A stretch of 64,000 bases of DNA from Qipengyuania sp. HL-TH1 (GTDB taxonomy: Bacteria; Pseudomonadota; Alphaproteobacteria; Sphingomonadales; Sphingomonadaceae): assembly GCF_036365825.1 (NCBI RefSeq), contig NZ_CP142675.1:3046501-3110500 (forward strand), in the 5' to 3' direction. This document shows, one piece after another, positions 24,336-32,961 of the stretch. Every line of letters starts with the position of its first letter. Position 1 is the stretch's first letter. A program made the translations under genes and the position numbers. The notes beneath the pieces were generated by a model, which did no database searches, had not been told where the DNA came from, and saw nothing but the letters and a program-made list of their open reading frames with translations.

Positions 24336-26588
24336 ATGTATCGTACTGCCGTCTCGTCCCTCGCAATCGCTTTGTCCGCACCGGCGGTGGCACAAGAGAC
24401 TACCGGGCCTGATGACGGAGAGGTGCGCGCCGAACAGATTGCAGACGAGCGCCGGGAGAACCCGGTGGATTCGATCATTGTGGTCGGCGGCCGGATCGAT
24501 CCCTACCGTATCGCGGGATCGGCCGATCTTATCGACAGCGAGGATCTGCGCCGGTTCGATCACGGGGATGTAAATCGCGTTCTGCGACAGGTCCCCGGCG
24601 TCAACACGCAGGAGGAAGACGGGTTCGGCTTATTCCCGAATATCGGTCTGCGCGGCAGCCCGGTCGAGCGTTCGAGCAACATCACGCTCATGGAAGACGG
24701 CGTGCTGATCGCGCCTGCTCCCTATGCCGCGCCGGCAGCGTATTATTTCCCGGCCATCGGGCGCATGCAGGCGGTCGAAGTCACGAAAGGGGCTGCCGCC
24801 ATTCGCTATGGGCCCCGTACGATCGGCGGGGCGGTCAATCTTCGGTCGACCGACATTCCGACCGACGGGCTGGCTGGCTACGCTTCCGGGCAATACGGGT
24901 CGCGCGACTATTATCAGGGACAGGCCTGGGTCGGTGGAGACACGGACTACGTCGGCGCGCTGCTTGAAACCTACCAGCAGGGCAGCGACGGCTTCAAGAC
25001 GATTGATGGGCTTCCCGACGCCGACACCGGTTTCGAGCGACAGGATTACCGTGGACGCTTGGCTGTTCACACAGCACCGGACGCGCCTGTCGAGGCGCGA
25101 CTGGAATTCGTCTATGGCCGATCGGACCTTGAAGCCAACGAGACGTACCTTGGACTTGCCGACACCGATTTCGCCGCGGAGCCCTATCGTCGCTATGCGG
25201 CAAGCCAGCGCGACGCTTTTTCCGGTGAGCACGATCAATATCGCGTTACCGGCAGCTTGGCATTTTCTGACGGAACGAGGATCACAGCTACGCTGTACCG
25301 GAACGACTTTGCCCGCAGCTGGTCCAAGCTCCAGGATATCGACTTCGACGGCGATGGCAGCTTCGATTCAATTAGCTCGGTTTTCGTTAATCCAGAGGAC
25401 AATGCCGGGGCGCTTAGCATCTTGCGCGGGGCGGATAGCTTCGAGGGCGCGGTTCGCATACGGAACAACAACCGCGTCTATCGCAGCGAAGGCGCTCAGA
25501 TTTCGCTTGAGCGCCCCTTCGAGATGGGCGGCGCGAGGCACAACCTTGCCGTATCTGTCCGCTACCACGAGGATGAGGAAGACAGGCTGCAAAACGAGGA
25601 ATTCTACTCACAGATCGGGGGTGATCTCGTCTTCGAACGGCAGACCGATCTTGGTCAGCAAGCCAACCGGGAAGCGAAAGCAAAGGCGATCGCGTTCTAT
25701 ATCGAGGACCGGATCGAGATCGGTGCCCTGACACTGACTCCCGGCTTGAGGTATGAAGGGATTGACCTGACCCGGCTCGACTATGCCGGGTCGGACCCGG
25801 ATCGCTCAAATGGGCCGACACGTGTCCGTCAGACCAATATCGATCAGTGGTTGCCAGGTCTTGGCGCCACCTACGAGTTGGGTGATGCCATATTGCTGGC
25901 AGGTGTGTCGCGCGGTTTCTCACCTCCCGGTCCAGGCAATCCTGATGCACGGGCCGAGGAAAGCTGGAACTACGAAGCCGGGGTCCGCTATCGGAGCGAC
26001 AAGGTCCAGGTCTCCGCGATCGGCTTCTACAACGACTACTCGAACCTTCTGGGCAACTGCACTCAATCCGTGGGCTGCAGCGTCGGTGATATTGGCGATC
26101 AGTTCAATGGCGGCGCGGTTACGGTCAAAGGGCTGGAACTGTCGGCGGCGGTTGAACCTCGCCTTTCCAATTCGGTCTCGTTCCCGCTCTCGCTTGCCTA
26201 CACGTTCACGGATGCAGAATTCGACAGCAGCTTCGACAGCGAATTTTTTGGCGACGTAAACGAAGGCGATGACCTGCCGTACATCGCGCGCCATCAGCTC
26301 TATGTCGAAGCGGGGGTAAACATGGGACGTGCGGCGGCTACCGTTGGCGCCAACTACGTTTCCGAGTTGCGCGACAATCCAGGAAGCGGAGCCGTTGCTG
26401 AAAACGAGAGGATCGATGATCGCATCGTCTTCGATATTGCGGGAAGTTACGCGCTGACTGACAAATTCTCCCTGTTTGCGCGCGTCGACAATGTTCTCGA
26501 CAATCAATACGCCGTGAGCAGGCGCCCGTTCGGTCTGCGACCAGGGGTTCCGCGGCGCATTGTGGGTGGTGCTCGGGTCAGTTTTTAA
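24336..26588 (+). CDS. FecA-type TonB-dependent outer membrane receptor
   Basis: About 750 aa with an N-terminal signal peptide (AVSSLAIALSAPAVAQ), a plug domain and a 22-strand barrel ending in the terminal Phe (GGARVSF). The plug has LRQVPGVNTQEEDGFG, PNIGLRG, the LMEDGVLIAPAPYAAPAAYYFP segment, and VEVTKGAAAIRYGP, a run strongly typical of the ferric dicitrate receptor FecA group. I chose the ATG at 24336 with AGGAAG upstream; the longer frame is not a signal sequence. It would import a ferric chelate or another metal complex with TonB energy. No FecI/FecR pair is adjacent. Confidence 0.9.
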   Translation: MYRTAVSSLAIALSAPAVAQETTGPDDGEVRAEQIADERRENPVDSIIVVGGRIDPYRIAGSADLIDSEDLRRFDHGDVNRVLRQVPGVNTQEEDGFGLFPNIGLRGSPVERSSNITLMEDGVLIAPAPYAAPAAYYFPAIGRMQAVEVTKGAAAIRYGPRTIGGAVNLRSTDIPTDGLAGYASGQYGSRDYYQGQAWVGGDTDYVGALLETYQQGSDGFKTIDGLPDADTGFERQDYRGRLAVHTAPDAPVEARLEFVYGRSDLEANETYLGLADTDFAAEPYRRYAASQRDAFSGEHDQYRVTGSLAFSDGTRITATLYRNDFARSWSKLQDIDFDGDGSFDSISSVFVNPEDNAGALSILRGADSFEGAVRIRNNNRVYRSEGAQISLERPFEMGGARHNLAVSVRYHEDEEDRLQNEEFYSQIGGDLVFERQTDLGQQANREAKAKAIAFYIEDRIEIGALTLTPGLRYEGIDLTRLDYAGSDPDRSNGPTRVRQTNIDQWLPGLGATYELGDAILLAGVSRGFSPPGPGNPDARAEESWNYEAGVRYRSDKVQVSAIGFYNDYSNLLGNCTQSVGCSVGDIGDQFNGGAVTVKGLELSAAVEPRLSNSVSFPLSLAYTFTDAEFDSSFDSEFFGDVNEGDDLPYIARHQLYVEAGVNMGRAAATVGANYVSELRDNPGSGAVAENERIDDRIVFDIAGSYALTDKFSLFARVDNVLDNQYAVSRRPFGLRPGVPRRIVGGARVSF

Positions 26589-26834
26589 ACTCCGCGTGAG
26601 GCTTTTGGCGTTGATGTTCGCGCCCCCTTCATTTTGCGTGCTTGGAGGCGAGAACTGAGATGAAAGCTGACCCTAGATCGAATGCCAGACGGGATTGGGC
26701 AGGGCGGAACTCCCCACCAAGACTGTTGCGGACGCCTGGGGGTGAGCTCGTCCGCGAATCCTGGTTCTCGAACGACAATCGTATCCCTGAAAAGTCGACC
26801 GGTGTTTTCAGTATCAGGGATTCGTCGCGATCTT

Positions 26835-27161
26835 TCAGGCCACGCGTGGCGCGAAAAGGATGACTGTGGCACCGCCGAGGCAGATCAATGCTCCTAGCAG
26901 ATCCCAGCGATCCGGCTGTGTATCTTCGACGAGCCAGAGCCAGCCAAGCGACGCGGTGATATAGACGCCGCCATAGGCGGCGAAGGCTCGCCCTGCAGCA
27001 TCCGCCTCAATGCGAGCAAGGAGATAGGCGAACAACACGAGCGCCAATACTCCGGGAAGGAGCCACCAGGCGCTCCTGTCCATTCTGAACCAGGCCCAGA
27101 ACGCAAAGCACCCCGCAATCTCGGCGAGCGCGGCAAGGGGATAGATCCATATCGCGTTCAC
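26835..27161 (-). CDS. YnfA family (UPF0060) small membrane protein
   Basis: 108 aa, four tightly packed spans, with the YnfA signatures [12 protein letters not shown] near the N-terminus, [12 protein letters not shown] in the middle and [17 protein letters not shown] at the end. YnfA proteins are related to small multidrug resistance transporters; their physiological substrate is unclear. The start overlaps the stop of the merR gene (ATGA, 27158-27161), so it is co-transcribed with that regulator. The 246 bp between it and the receptor gene show no clear gene. Confidence 0.92.
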   Translation of the reverse strand: MNAIWIYPLAALAEIAGCFAFWAWFRMDRSAWWLLPGVLALVLFAYLLARIEADAAGRAFAAYGGVYITASLGWLWLVEDTQPDRWDLLGALICLGGATVILFAPRVA

Positions 27162-27556
27162 GCTTCAGTCCCCTCGGCGAGCGCTTCAATGACCAGACAG
27201 GTGCCGACCGTTCCTTGCTCGCAGTTTTCCAGCATCCGGCGCAGTTCCCTTCGGAGAGCCTCCAGATCGGCAATCTTGCGGTTGACTTCGCCCAGGTGCG
27301 CTCGTGCCAGCGTGTCGACCGCATGGCAGGCCCGCGACCGGTCGTCGGCCAGTTCGAGAAGTTCGCGAATGCGCGTCATGGAAAACCCCAGGTCGCGCGC
27401 GCGGCGAATGAAATTCAGTCTCCGGGCGTGCTCGGGACCGTAGTCGCGATAGTTGGCCTGTGTGCGGGGCGGGGACGCGAGAACGCCCTCGCGTTCATAG
27501 TAACGGATGGTTTCCGCTTTTACGCCCGCCGCGCGGGCGAGTTCACCGATCCGCAT
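27158..27556 (-). CDS. MerR family metal-responsive regulator (divalent type)
   Basis: 132 aa. The N-terminal winged helix is [21 protein letters not shown], and Cys residues lie at 77, 112 and 120, the same ligand positions as the 12529 protein. Cys77 marks a divalent-ion sensor (ZntR/PbrR/CadR type). The ATG at 27556 is used; the frame continues upstream but crosses the promoter. The divergent CDF-like gene has a perfect MerR-type promoter (27574-27604). The gene is followed by ynfA in an ATGA overlap. Confidence 0.93.
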   Translation of the reverse strand: MRIGELARAAGVKAETIRYYEREGVLASPPRTQANYRDYGPEHARRLNFIRRARDLGFSMTRIRELLELADDRSRACHAVDTLARAHLGEVNRKIADLEALRRELRRMLENCEQGTVGTCLVIEALAEGTEA

Positions 27557-27573
27557 AGGCTTCCCTCGATCGC

Positions 27574-27604
27574 TTGACCTTGTAGCGACTACAAGGTGTA
27601 TAAA
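27574..27604 (+). promoter_or_regulatory. MerR-type promoter with perfect operator dyad
   Basis: TTGACC (27574-27579) and TATAAA (27599-27604) are separated by 19 bp. The spacer carries the perfect palindrome CCTTGTAG-CGA-CTACAAGG (27578-27596). This is the textbook form of a MerR-activated promoter, where metal-bound regulator untwists the overlong spacer. It drives the CDF-like gene at 27631 and lies next to the divergent merR gene. Confidence 0.88.
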
Positions 27605-27630
27605 TCGATTCGACACAAGGAGTCGAGCGA

Positions 27631-28248
27631 ATGGGAAAAAATTGCTGCGGTCCTGTCGAGGACGTCGAGGCGAATAATGATCCGCTGTGGCGCCGTATCC
27701 TGTGGATCGCTCTCATTCTCAATGCGGTTATGTTCAGCGTCGAAATCGTGGCGGGCCTTGCTGCTGATTCGCGTGCATTGCAGGCTGACGCACTCGATTT
27801 TCTGGGCGATGCGGCAAATTACGCCATAAGTCTCTGCGTTGCCGGAATGGCGCTTGCGTGGCGCGCTTGCGCAGCCATTGCCAAAGCAGCGACCATGCTG
27901 GCGTTCGGGCTATGGGTGCTTGGCTCCGCGATCTGGGGTTTCTTTGTCGGTGCCTCGCCGGACGCCGGGACCATGGGCATTATCGGAACCGTCGCGCTTG
28001 CGGTGAATCTCGCAGTTGCCGCGATGTTGTTCCGGTTTCGCACGGGTGATGCCAACATGCGCTCGGTGTGGATTTGCTCGCGCAACGACGCGATCGGCAA
28101 TGTAGCGGTTCTGGGCGCGGCGCTGGGTGTCTTCGGAACCGGGCGCGCGTGGCCCGACCTGGTCGTGGCCGCCATTATGGCCAGCCTAGCAATTTGGGGC
28201 AGTATTGAGGTATTCGGTCAAGCGCGCGGTGAGTTGCGCTCTGCTTGA
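27631..28248 (+). CDS. CDF-like cation transporter with Cys N-terminus
   Basis: 205 aa, six spans and no C-terminal domain. The N-terminus has NCCGP, a possible metal-capture site. TM2 reads ADALDFLGD and TM5 CSRNDAIGN in place of the canonical HxxxD motifs, as in the 11780 paralogue. It starts at an ATG with AAGGAG 9 nt upstream and is controlled by the adjacent MerR promoter. Probably a divalent-metal exporter induced by the metal sensed by the 27158 regulator. Confidence 0.85.
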   Translation: MGKNCCGPVEDVEANNDPLWRRILWIALILNAVMFSVEIVAGLAADSRALQADALDFLGDAANYAISLCVAGMALAWRACAAIAKAATMLAFGLWVLGSAIWGFFVGASPDAGTMGIIGTVALAVNLAVAAMLFRFRTGDANMRSVWICSRNDAIGNVAVLGAALGVFGTGRAWPDLVVAAIMASLAIWGSIEVFGQARGELRSA

Positions 28249-28272
28249 GAAGGGACTCCGACAGGCAGTTAC

Positions 28273-28532
28273 GTGATAGCACGACCTCTGCTGGCTTACG
28301 CTAACTTCCTTTCAAAGCCCATTGAAGGCCAACCGCTTTCAATTATTGCAGGTGACCGCATGAGTACTGGTCCATCAAAACCATCCTTGCGGTGGACTCC
28401 GGAGACGGTGATGTTTTCGGCGGCCGGGTAACGATTGTCTCTCCTGATGGTGACAGTCTTGATGCAATTCGTCGCGCTGCTCATCCCGGCGACCGCTGCT
28501 CATTAGGAATCACTTTCGCTCGCTTCGACTAG
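28273..28532 (+). pseudogene. Possible frameshifted remnant
   Basis: Two overlapping frames look protein-like in sequence. The first, from GTG at 28273, gives ARPLLAYANFLSKPIEGQP and SIIAGDRM and stops at 28431. The second (open 28356-28532) gives YWSIKTILAVDSGDG and VTIVSPDGDSLDAIRRAAH and ends at a TAG at 28532. A single shift near 28355-28365 would fuse them into one protein of about 85 residues. This 280-bp gap otherwise has no gene. The identity is unknown and the call is tentative. Confidence 0.3.
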
Positions 28533-29002
28533 GCTGACCCAAGTCCCATTTTTCGTGAGAGCCAAAGGGTCGCGGTCGGGACAAGAACCCACATGATTAT
28601 GGGAACGAGTCCGATCTTTGTCCCAGGGACTAGCGGCATAGTGGGACTGTAGGTCCAGCCCCAGGCAGCCCCAACGGCCAATATTTCGACCACGGATGTT
28701 ATCGCGAGACCGATGGCGAGATAGATAAGGAAGCGGGATATTGGCCAGTCGACAAGCCAAGGTGTTCGGCGGTTTCCCAACGAGGCGCCCAGATAGGCCG
28801 CCACCATGATACCCGCGTCACCGAACGATGCCAGACCACATCGGTATGCGGCTTCAACAGGACCAAGCCCGTCAGTGCTGTAGAACGGGAGCTGGAACAT
28901 TTCCCAGGCGAAGGCAATCAGTCCGCCGAAAATGGCGATCCACAGGGCGGGATGCGCGCCCCGCCACACTGCTTCGGGCCTACCCGTATTAATAGGCTCC
29001 AA
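28529..29002 (-). CDS. Small four-span membrane protein, paralogue of 60761-61234
   Basis: 157 aa, four hydrophobic spans. It shares with the protein at 60761-61234 the order LIAFAWE--Q-PF, a Glu before RCG-AS-GD, AAYLGA, W-Y-P--P and P-I-MWV-VP, at nearly the same length, so the two are paralogues. No named family was recognised. It is flanked by the divergent remnant at 28532 and the SDR-VKOR fusion; its own operon is monocistronic as far as visible. Confidence 0.75.
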   Translation of the reverse strand: MEPINTGRPEAVWRGAHPALWIAIFGGLIAFAWEMFQLPFYSTDGLGPVEAAYRCGLASFGDAGIMVAAYLGASLGNRRTPWLVDWPISRFLIYLAIGLAITSVVEILAVGAAWGWTYSPTMPLVPGTKIGLVPIIMWVLVPTATLWLSRKMGLGSA

Positions 29003-29049
29003 AGCTCACCATCCTATTGCATTGGCTCCGCCATCGCCATGCCGATCCG

Positions 29050-31590
29050 CTAAACAACGAACCGGTCCCAGCTTCCGTAATGTTCGTCGCTCCGATGCCC
29101 TCTTGGCAGGCTCAGTACAATCAGAAGCGCTCCGAGCATCGTACCGACAACGTTGCCAACAGTACTGGCGCCTCCGTCCATAAGCCACGGAGCCACGATG
29201 AGCCAGGCACCGAACGCGACGTTGAGAAAGCGCAATGGCCTTGCGACCTCCGCCATGGCAATTACCGATACCGTGATGACCAGCGCGCCGACCAGATGGT
29301 CGCTGTCAGCAAGAGGCGGTACATTCCCAAGAACGAGCCTGGAGAACATCAGGAAAGCACCGATCAGCACACTGATGGCCAATGTCCATGGGACCGTGAC
29401 CCCGCGCGCCGCCGAACCGCCGATCGCCGCGAGCGGAGCATCGAAACCGGGATGTGAGTCCTTGCTGCCGCCTGGCAGCGCGTCGCCGCGGAAGAACGAG
29501 CGCCAGAACGGTCGCCCGCGCCGCGTGTTGAGAACCAGGAACTGGCCCATCGCGACCAGCTCGTCGAGCGAATAGGGGATCATGATCAGCATCGCGGCCG
29601 CCGCCATGAGGCAGATCGTGCAATAGGTGCCGATCATGATCGGCTGGATGATGATGAAGTAGATGCTGATCACGCCGAGGGGCACGACGACGATGCCGAA
29701 CAGTGTCACCATCCAGGGCATGGTCCGCCAGCGGGCCCTGCCGCCCATGACGCCCATCAGGATCTCGAACATGTAGCTCATCGCACCGATGCCGCCATCG
29801 GCCACCGGCCAGGCCTTGGAGACATCGGAGGTAATGATGTATTCGGTCCCGTTGAGCGCGCTTGGCGAAGCGAAGAACGGCTCCCACACGCCGTCGATAT
29901 GGCCGAGCTGATATGCCGTGAGGATACGTGAAAGAAAGAAACCGACGGCGCCGAGAATAATGATCGGCATGCGCTGGACATAGGTCGAGGGCGAATAGGT
30001 CCAACCCGGCGGCACGTCGCTGTCGTCCATCATGCCTTCCGGAGCCATGCCCGGCATCATGGGCACCAGGATGGTGAAAGCGATCACCAGTGCGCCGATG
30101 AAAGTGTCGTTGGCATAGACGGCAGCATCGGGCGTCCAGAACAGCAACGGGGCGCCGAGCAGCCAGATGCCGATACAGGTGTTCGCCCATTGCGCCCAGC
30201 CTCCGCGCGGCGAAAGGGAAATGGCCGCGAAGATCATGATCAGCACGCCGCTCACCAAATCGTTCCAGGCTGTCAGCCAGCTTCGTAGCGCGGGATCCCA
30301 GAGATCGCGATCCTCGGTTATGCGCGTGACTGCAGCGGTAAATTCGCTCTGGTCGAAGGTCCCGAAGACAAACGGTGTGGTCGCGAGCCATAGGCCGAGC
30401 AACATCGTAAACCAATGAACCCAGAGCATGTTGAAATGCATCTTGCGCATGTGACCGGCGTGGTCCGCCAGAGCATCTTCGCTTAGCGGGGCAGGCTCTG
30501 CCTCATCGGCTTCATCGAAATTGCTGCCGGCCACCCGCGCGGCATTGAGCTTGTTCTCAGCGTACCAGGCCGAAGGATCGGCTTTCAGACCTTCGACGAT
30601 CCGCGGGAGGGCGGTCCTCAGCCTGTGCTGCGGCGTCCAGTCCAGCCTTTCCCGCGCATTGCTGAGATCGAGTTCGTAGTGGTCGTCCGAAATGTCCACC
30701 ATCCACGGCCGGATGAAAGTCTCTTCGCCAAGCACTTCGTTTTCGACCCAGGCGCCGGTCTTGGCGAGGCCCTTCGGCACCGTGCGCGTCGTCCAGTCCT
30801 CATCGTGGATCAGGCGTCCAAGCGACTTTTGCAGTTCGCCATAGGACATCACGTCATCTTCGCCGAGAAGAACCGGCCATTCACTGGGAAGCTCGCTCCG
30901 CCGGTCGACGATTCGCTCGATCCCGTCGAGCAAATCCTCAAGGTGCAAATATGGCTGTCCGGTGTCGAGGTCACCGGGATAGACGCGGGCGCTCGGCCGC
31001 TTCTCGTAAATTCGCGCGACCTGCTGTGCCAGAAACGCCGAATGGCCTTCATCGTCGTATACGCCCGCAGGCCGCACGAAGACCGCATCGATGTCGCCGC
31101 GCTTCTCGCGGATCAACTGCTCGGTGCGGACCTTCGATTCGCGGTAGGGCAGATCCGTGTCCAGCGGCGAGGTCTCGTCGATCAGCCCGCCGCCCTTGAT
31201 GGGGGCATGGGCCAGCATCGTGCTCACGAACACGAACTGGTCGATTTCGAAATCCTGAAGTGCGTCGAGCAATCGACCGGTTCCCTTGACCGTCACCGCG
31301 TCATATTTGGGGTTCGGTTCACCGGTAAGATCGAAATAGGCAGCAAGGTGGACGAAGGAGGCGATCCTTTTGCCATAGGCGGTTCGAACGCGTTCGAAGG
31401 CGGCATCGATGCTCGCCTGGTCGGTGACATCGACACAGACGCATTCGGCCTCTGCCGGGGGATGGGGAGCGGCGTCGCGGTCGAATCCGATCACGCGGTA
31501 TCTCGCTGCAAGCTTCTTTACGATGGCTGAGCCGATATAGCCGCTCGAGCCAGTAACGATCACGACAGGTTTATCGGAGTTGTCAGTCAA
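29050..31590 (-). CDS. SDR - SPW - VKOR - SPW multidomain membrane protein
   Basis: 846 aa. Residues 1-340 form an extended short-chain dehydrogenase: NAD-binding TGSSGYIGSA near residue 14, a YRESK active-site pair near 146, and C-terminal DWTPQHRLRTALPRIVEGLK. Residues 390-500 contain SPW-type membrane repeats (WFTMLLGLWLATTPFVFG, WANTCIGIWLLGAPLLFW). Residues 540-700 resemble a vitamin K epoxide reductase domain with the redox CxxC in GTYCTICLMAAAAML. A final SPW unit (FLNVAFGAWLIVAPWLMDGG) ends near 835. The VKOR part could form disulfides or quinone-linked redox at the membrane, but the role of the whole fusion is unknown. It is transcribed alone, divergent from the CBS gene. Confidence 0.83.
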   Translation of the reverse strand: MTDNSDKPVVIVTGSSGYIGSAIVKKLAARYRVIGFDRDAAPHPPAEAECVCVDVTDQASIDAAFERVRTAYGKRIASFVHLAAYFDLTGEPNPKYDAVTVKGTGRLLDALQDFEIDQFVFVSTMLAHAPIKGGGLIDETSPLDTDLPYRESKVRTEQLIREKRGDIDAVFVRPAGVYDDEGHSAFLAQQVARIYEKRPSARVYPGDLDTGQPYLHLEDLLDGIERIVDRRSELPSEWPVLLGEDDVMSYGELQKSLGRLIHDEDWTTRTVPKGLAKTGAWVENEVLGEETFIRPWMVDISDDHYELDLSNARERLDWTPQHRLRTALPRIVEGLKADPSAWYAENKLNAARVAGSNFDEADEAEPAPLSEDALADHAGHMRKMHFNMLWVHWFTMLLGLWLATTPFVFGTFDQSEFTAAVTRITEDRDLWDPALRSWLTAWNDLVSGVLIMIFAAISLSPRGGWAQWANTCIGIWLLGAPLLFWTPDAAVYANDTFIGALVIAFTILVPMMPGMAPEGMMDDSDVPPGWTYSPSTYVQRMPIIILGAVGFFLSRILTAYQLGHIDGVWEPFFASPSALNGTEYIITSDVSKAWPVADGGIGAMSYMFEILMGVMGGRARWRTMPWMVTLFGIVVVPLGVISIYFIIIQPIMIGTYCTICLMAAAAMLIMIPYSLDELVAMGQFLVLNTRRGRPFWRSFFRGDALPGGSKDSHPGFDAPLAAIGGSAARGVTVPWTLAISVLIGAFLMFSRLVLGNVPPLADSDHLVGALVITVSVIAMAEVARPLRFLNVAFGAWLIVAPWLMDGGASTVGNVVGTMLGALLIVLSLPRGHRSDEHYGSWDRFVV

Positions 31591-31936
31591 GATATGATCC
31601 TTGCTTCGACTTTGAACGACCTCACGACCCTTGAGCGGTGCCTAAAAACCTCAATCTAACAGAGTTTCCAACCCGAAAGCGTGCGGGAAAACGCAGTCCT
31701 TCTCCCTGTTACGAAATAACGATCGATTTCCCTCACATCGAGAGCAATTTCCGCAGCGAGCGGGCATTGGATTTAACTAACGGCACCCTTCCTGCCGAGC
31801 CTCGGGTTTCCTCGGCAGCCGATAATACGGACCAGCGCGAAAGACCAACGAGTCGGCTTTGAAATAGGAACACATGGTAAGGGGAGACCGTAGTTCTGTC
31901 ATATCAAACTACAATTTTCGAAGAGTAGGAGGCGAC
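31591..31936. other. Divergent intergenic region between the SDR-VKOR and CBS genes
   Basis: 346 bp holding promoters for two divergent genes. It is more A/T-rich near the CBS start (for example around 31895-31920). Short frames cross it, but none has a ribosome site or protein-like composition. No operator or defined promoter could be assigned. Confidence 0.4.
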
Positions 31937-32380
31937 ATGAAGGCCCAAGACGTAATGACATCGAACCCCGCATGCTGCAATCCATCGAGCACCGTGCAAG
32001 AGGCAGCTTTACTGATGGTCGATAATGATTGCGGCCAAATCCCCGTTGTCGATGATTCCGGTGCGTTGGTGGGCGTGGTGACCGACAGGGACATCGCCTG
32101 CCGCTGTGTTGCCAAAGGCAATTCCTCCGACCAACGCGTTGAGGAGGTGATGACATCATCACCTGTTACTGTCACCGCCGATGCAAGCGTCGACGAATGC
32201 TGCACCAAGATGGAAGACAATCAGGTTCGGCGGCTTCCGGTGGTCGATGACGAAGGCAAATGCTGCGGCATCGTTGCGCAGGCCGATATCGCCAGAAGCG
32301 CAGCTGAGAAGGAAACCGGCGACCTCGTGCGCGAGGTATCGGAGGCCAGTTCGGAGCCAGCTTCGGCGGGATGCTGCTAG
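31937..32380 (+). CDS. CBS domain-pair protein with Cys-rich tail
   Basis: 147 aa, a stand-alone Bateman module: CBS1 (KAQDVMTSNPACCNPSSTVQEAA ... VVTDRDIACR) and CBS2 (VEEVMTSSPVTVTADASVDE ... GIVAQADIARS). Such proteins bind adenosine nucleotides. Unusually many Cys occur (ACC near residue 13, ECC, CC in GKCCG, and a terminal CC), suggesting metal or thiol chemistry. The ATG at 31937 has AGGAGG 6 nt upstream. A stable hairpin follows the gene. Confidence 0.9.
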   Translation: MKAQDVMTSNPACCNPSSTVQEAALLMVDNDCGQIPVVDDSGALVGVVTDRDIACRCVAKGNSSDQRVEEVMTSSPVTVTADASVDECCTKMEDNQVRRLPVVDDEGKCCGIVAQADIARSAAEKETGDLVREVSEASSEPASAGCC

Positions 32381-32412
32381 TCGCACAAGACTATTGATTT
32401 TACGCGGATAAA

Positions 32413-32445
32413 GCGGACGGGGCGATCTGATCGGTCCCCGTCCGC
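32413..32445 (+). terminator. Strong hairpin after the CBS gene
   Basis: GCGGACGGGG (32413-32422) pairs perfectly with CCCCGTCCGC (32436-32445) across a 13-nt loop, 33 bp after the CBS stop. There is no U-run behind it, so intrinsic termination is likely but may need help. It also separates the CBS gene from the copper operon. Confidence 0.6.
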
Positions 32446-32493
32446 AATCGCTCGTTACTTGTCAATCGCCTCGCCCCCGACTATCTCGGGCCG

Positions 32494-32844
32494 GTGAAGT
32501 TCATTCGTACCTTGACCTTGATCCTTTTTGGCTTCGGACTCTTTGTCCAGGTTGGAGCGAATGCGGCAGCCCTTCCTCAGATCGAGGCGGCGGAGATGAG
32601 CGACTGTGCCGAGATGGCCGATAACGATACATCCACCGATCCGGCAGGACCATGTTCCAGCATGACGCTCGATTGCGTGATTGCCATGAATTGCTTGCCG
32701 CCTTTGGCTCTGTCGAATGCGACTGAAATGGAGGGTGCGCCCCTTCGTTTGGTACCGAGCTACCTTGTTTCTGCGGCCCCGTGGTTTGAAACAGATCCAC
32801 CGCGACCGGAATCGCCTCCTCCAAAACCAATCCTCACCGTCTAG
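32494..32844 (+). CDS. Small exported Cys-containing protein at head of cus operon
   Basis: 116 aa starting at GTG 32494, with a clear signal sequence (TLTLILFGFGLFVQVGANAA). The mature part has four Cys in a pattern (DCAEM, PCSSM, DCVIAMNC), with Met residues beside them and a Pro-rich end. Similar small periplasmic Cys/Met proteins often stand before copper efflux operons (DUF2946-like), but I cannot assign the family surely. A candidate -35/-10 pair (TTGTCA, N17, TATCTC) lies immediately upstream. Confidence 0.6.
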   Translation: MKFIRTLTLILFGFGLFVQVGANAAALPQIEAAEMSDCAEMADNDTSTDPAGPCSSMTLDCVIAMNCLPPLALSNATEMEGAPLRLVPSYLVSAAPWFETDPPRPESPPPKPILTV

Positions 32845-32961
32845 TTTTCCCTGAAGGCGCGTTGCGACTTTTGCGAGACTGACGAACGATGCAGCCGCAC
32901 GAACCGGTCTTCGCCGGTGCGGCATGTTATGTCGTCAGCTCGCTCTGCACGAGTGAGATTT

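Noticed and set aside
26589..26834. Possible mobile-element remnant downstream of the receptor
   Set aside because: No transposase motif, inverted repeat or target duplication was found.
29306..30415. 369-codon minus-strand frame inside the SDR-VKOR gene
   Set aside because: Out-of-frame shadow of the membrane part, extremely Arg/His-rich with no hydrophobic segments.
31890..31897. AAGGGG-AGAC-CGTA near the CBS gene as a seventh sigma promoter
   Set aside because: The spacer is 4 bp, not 15, so it does not fit the pattern.
31874..31936. N-terminal extension of the CBS protein
   Set aside because: The upstream 21 codons lack a ribosome site, while AGGAGG precedes the ATG at 31937.
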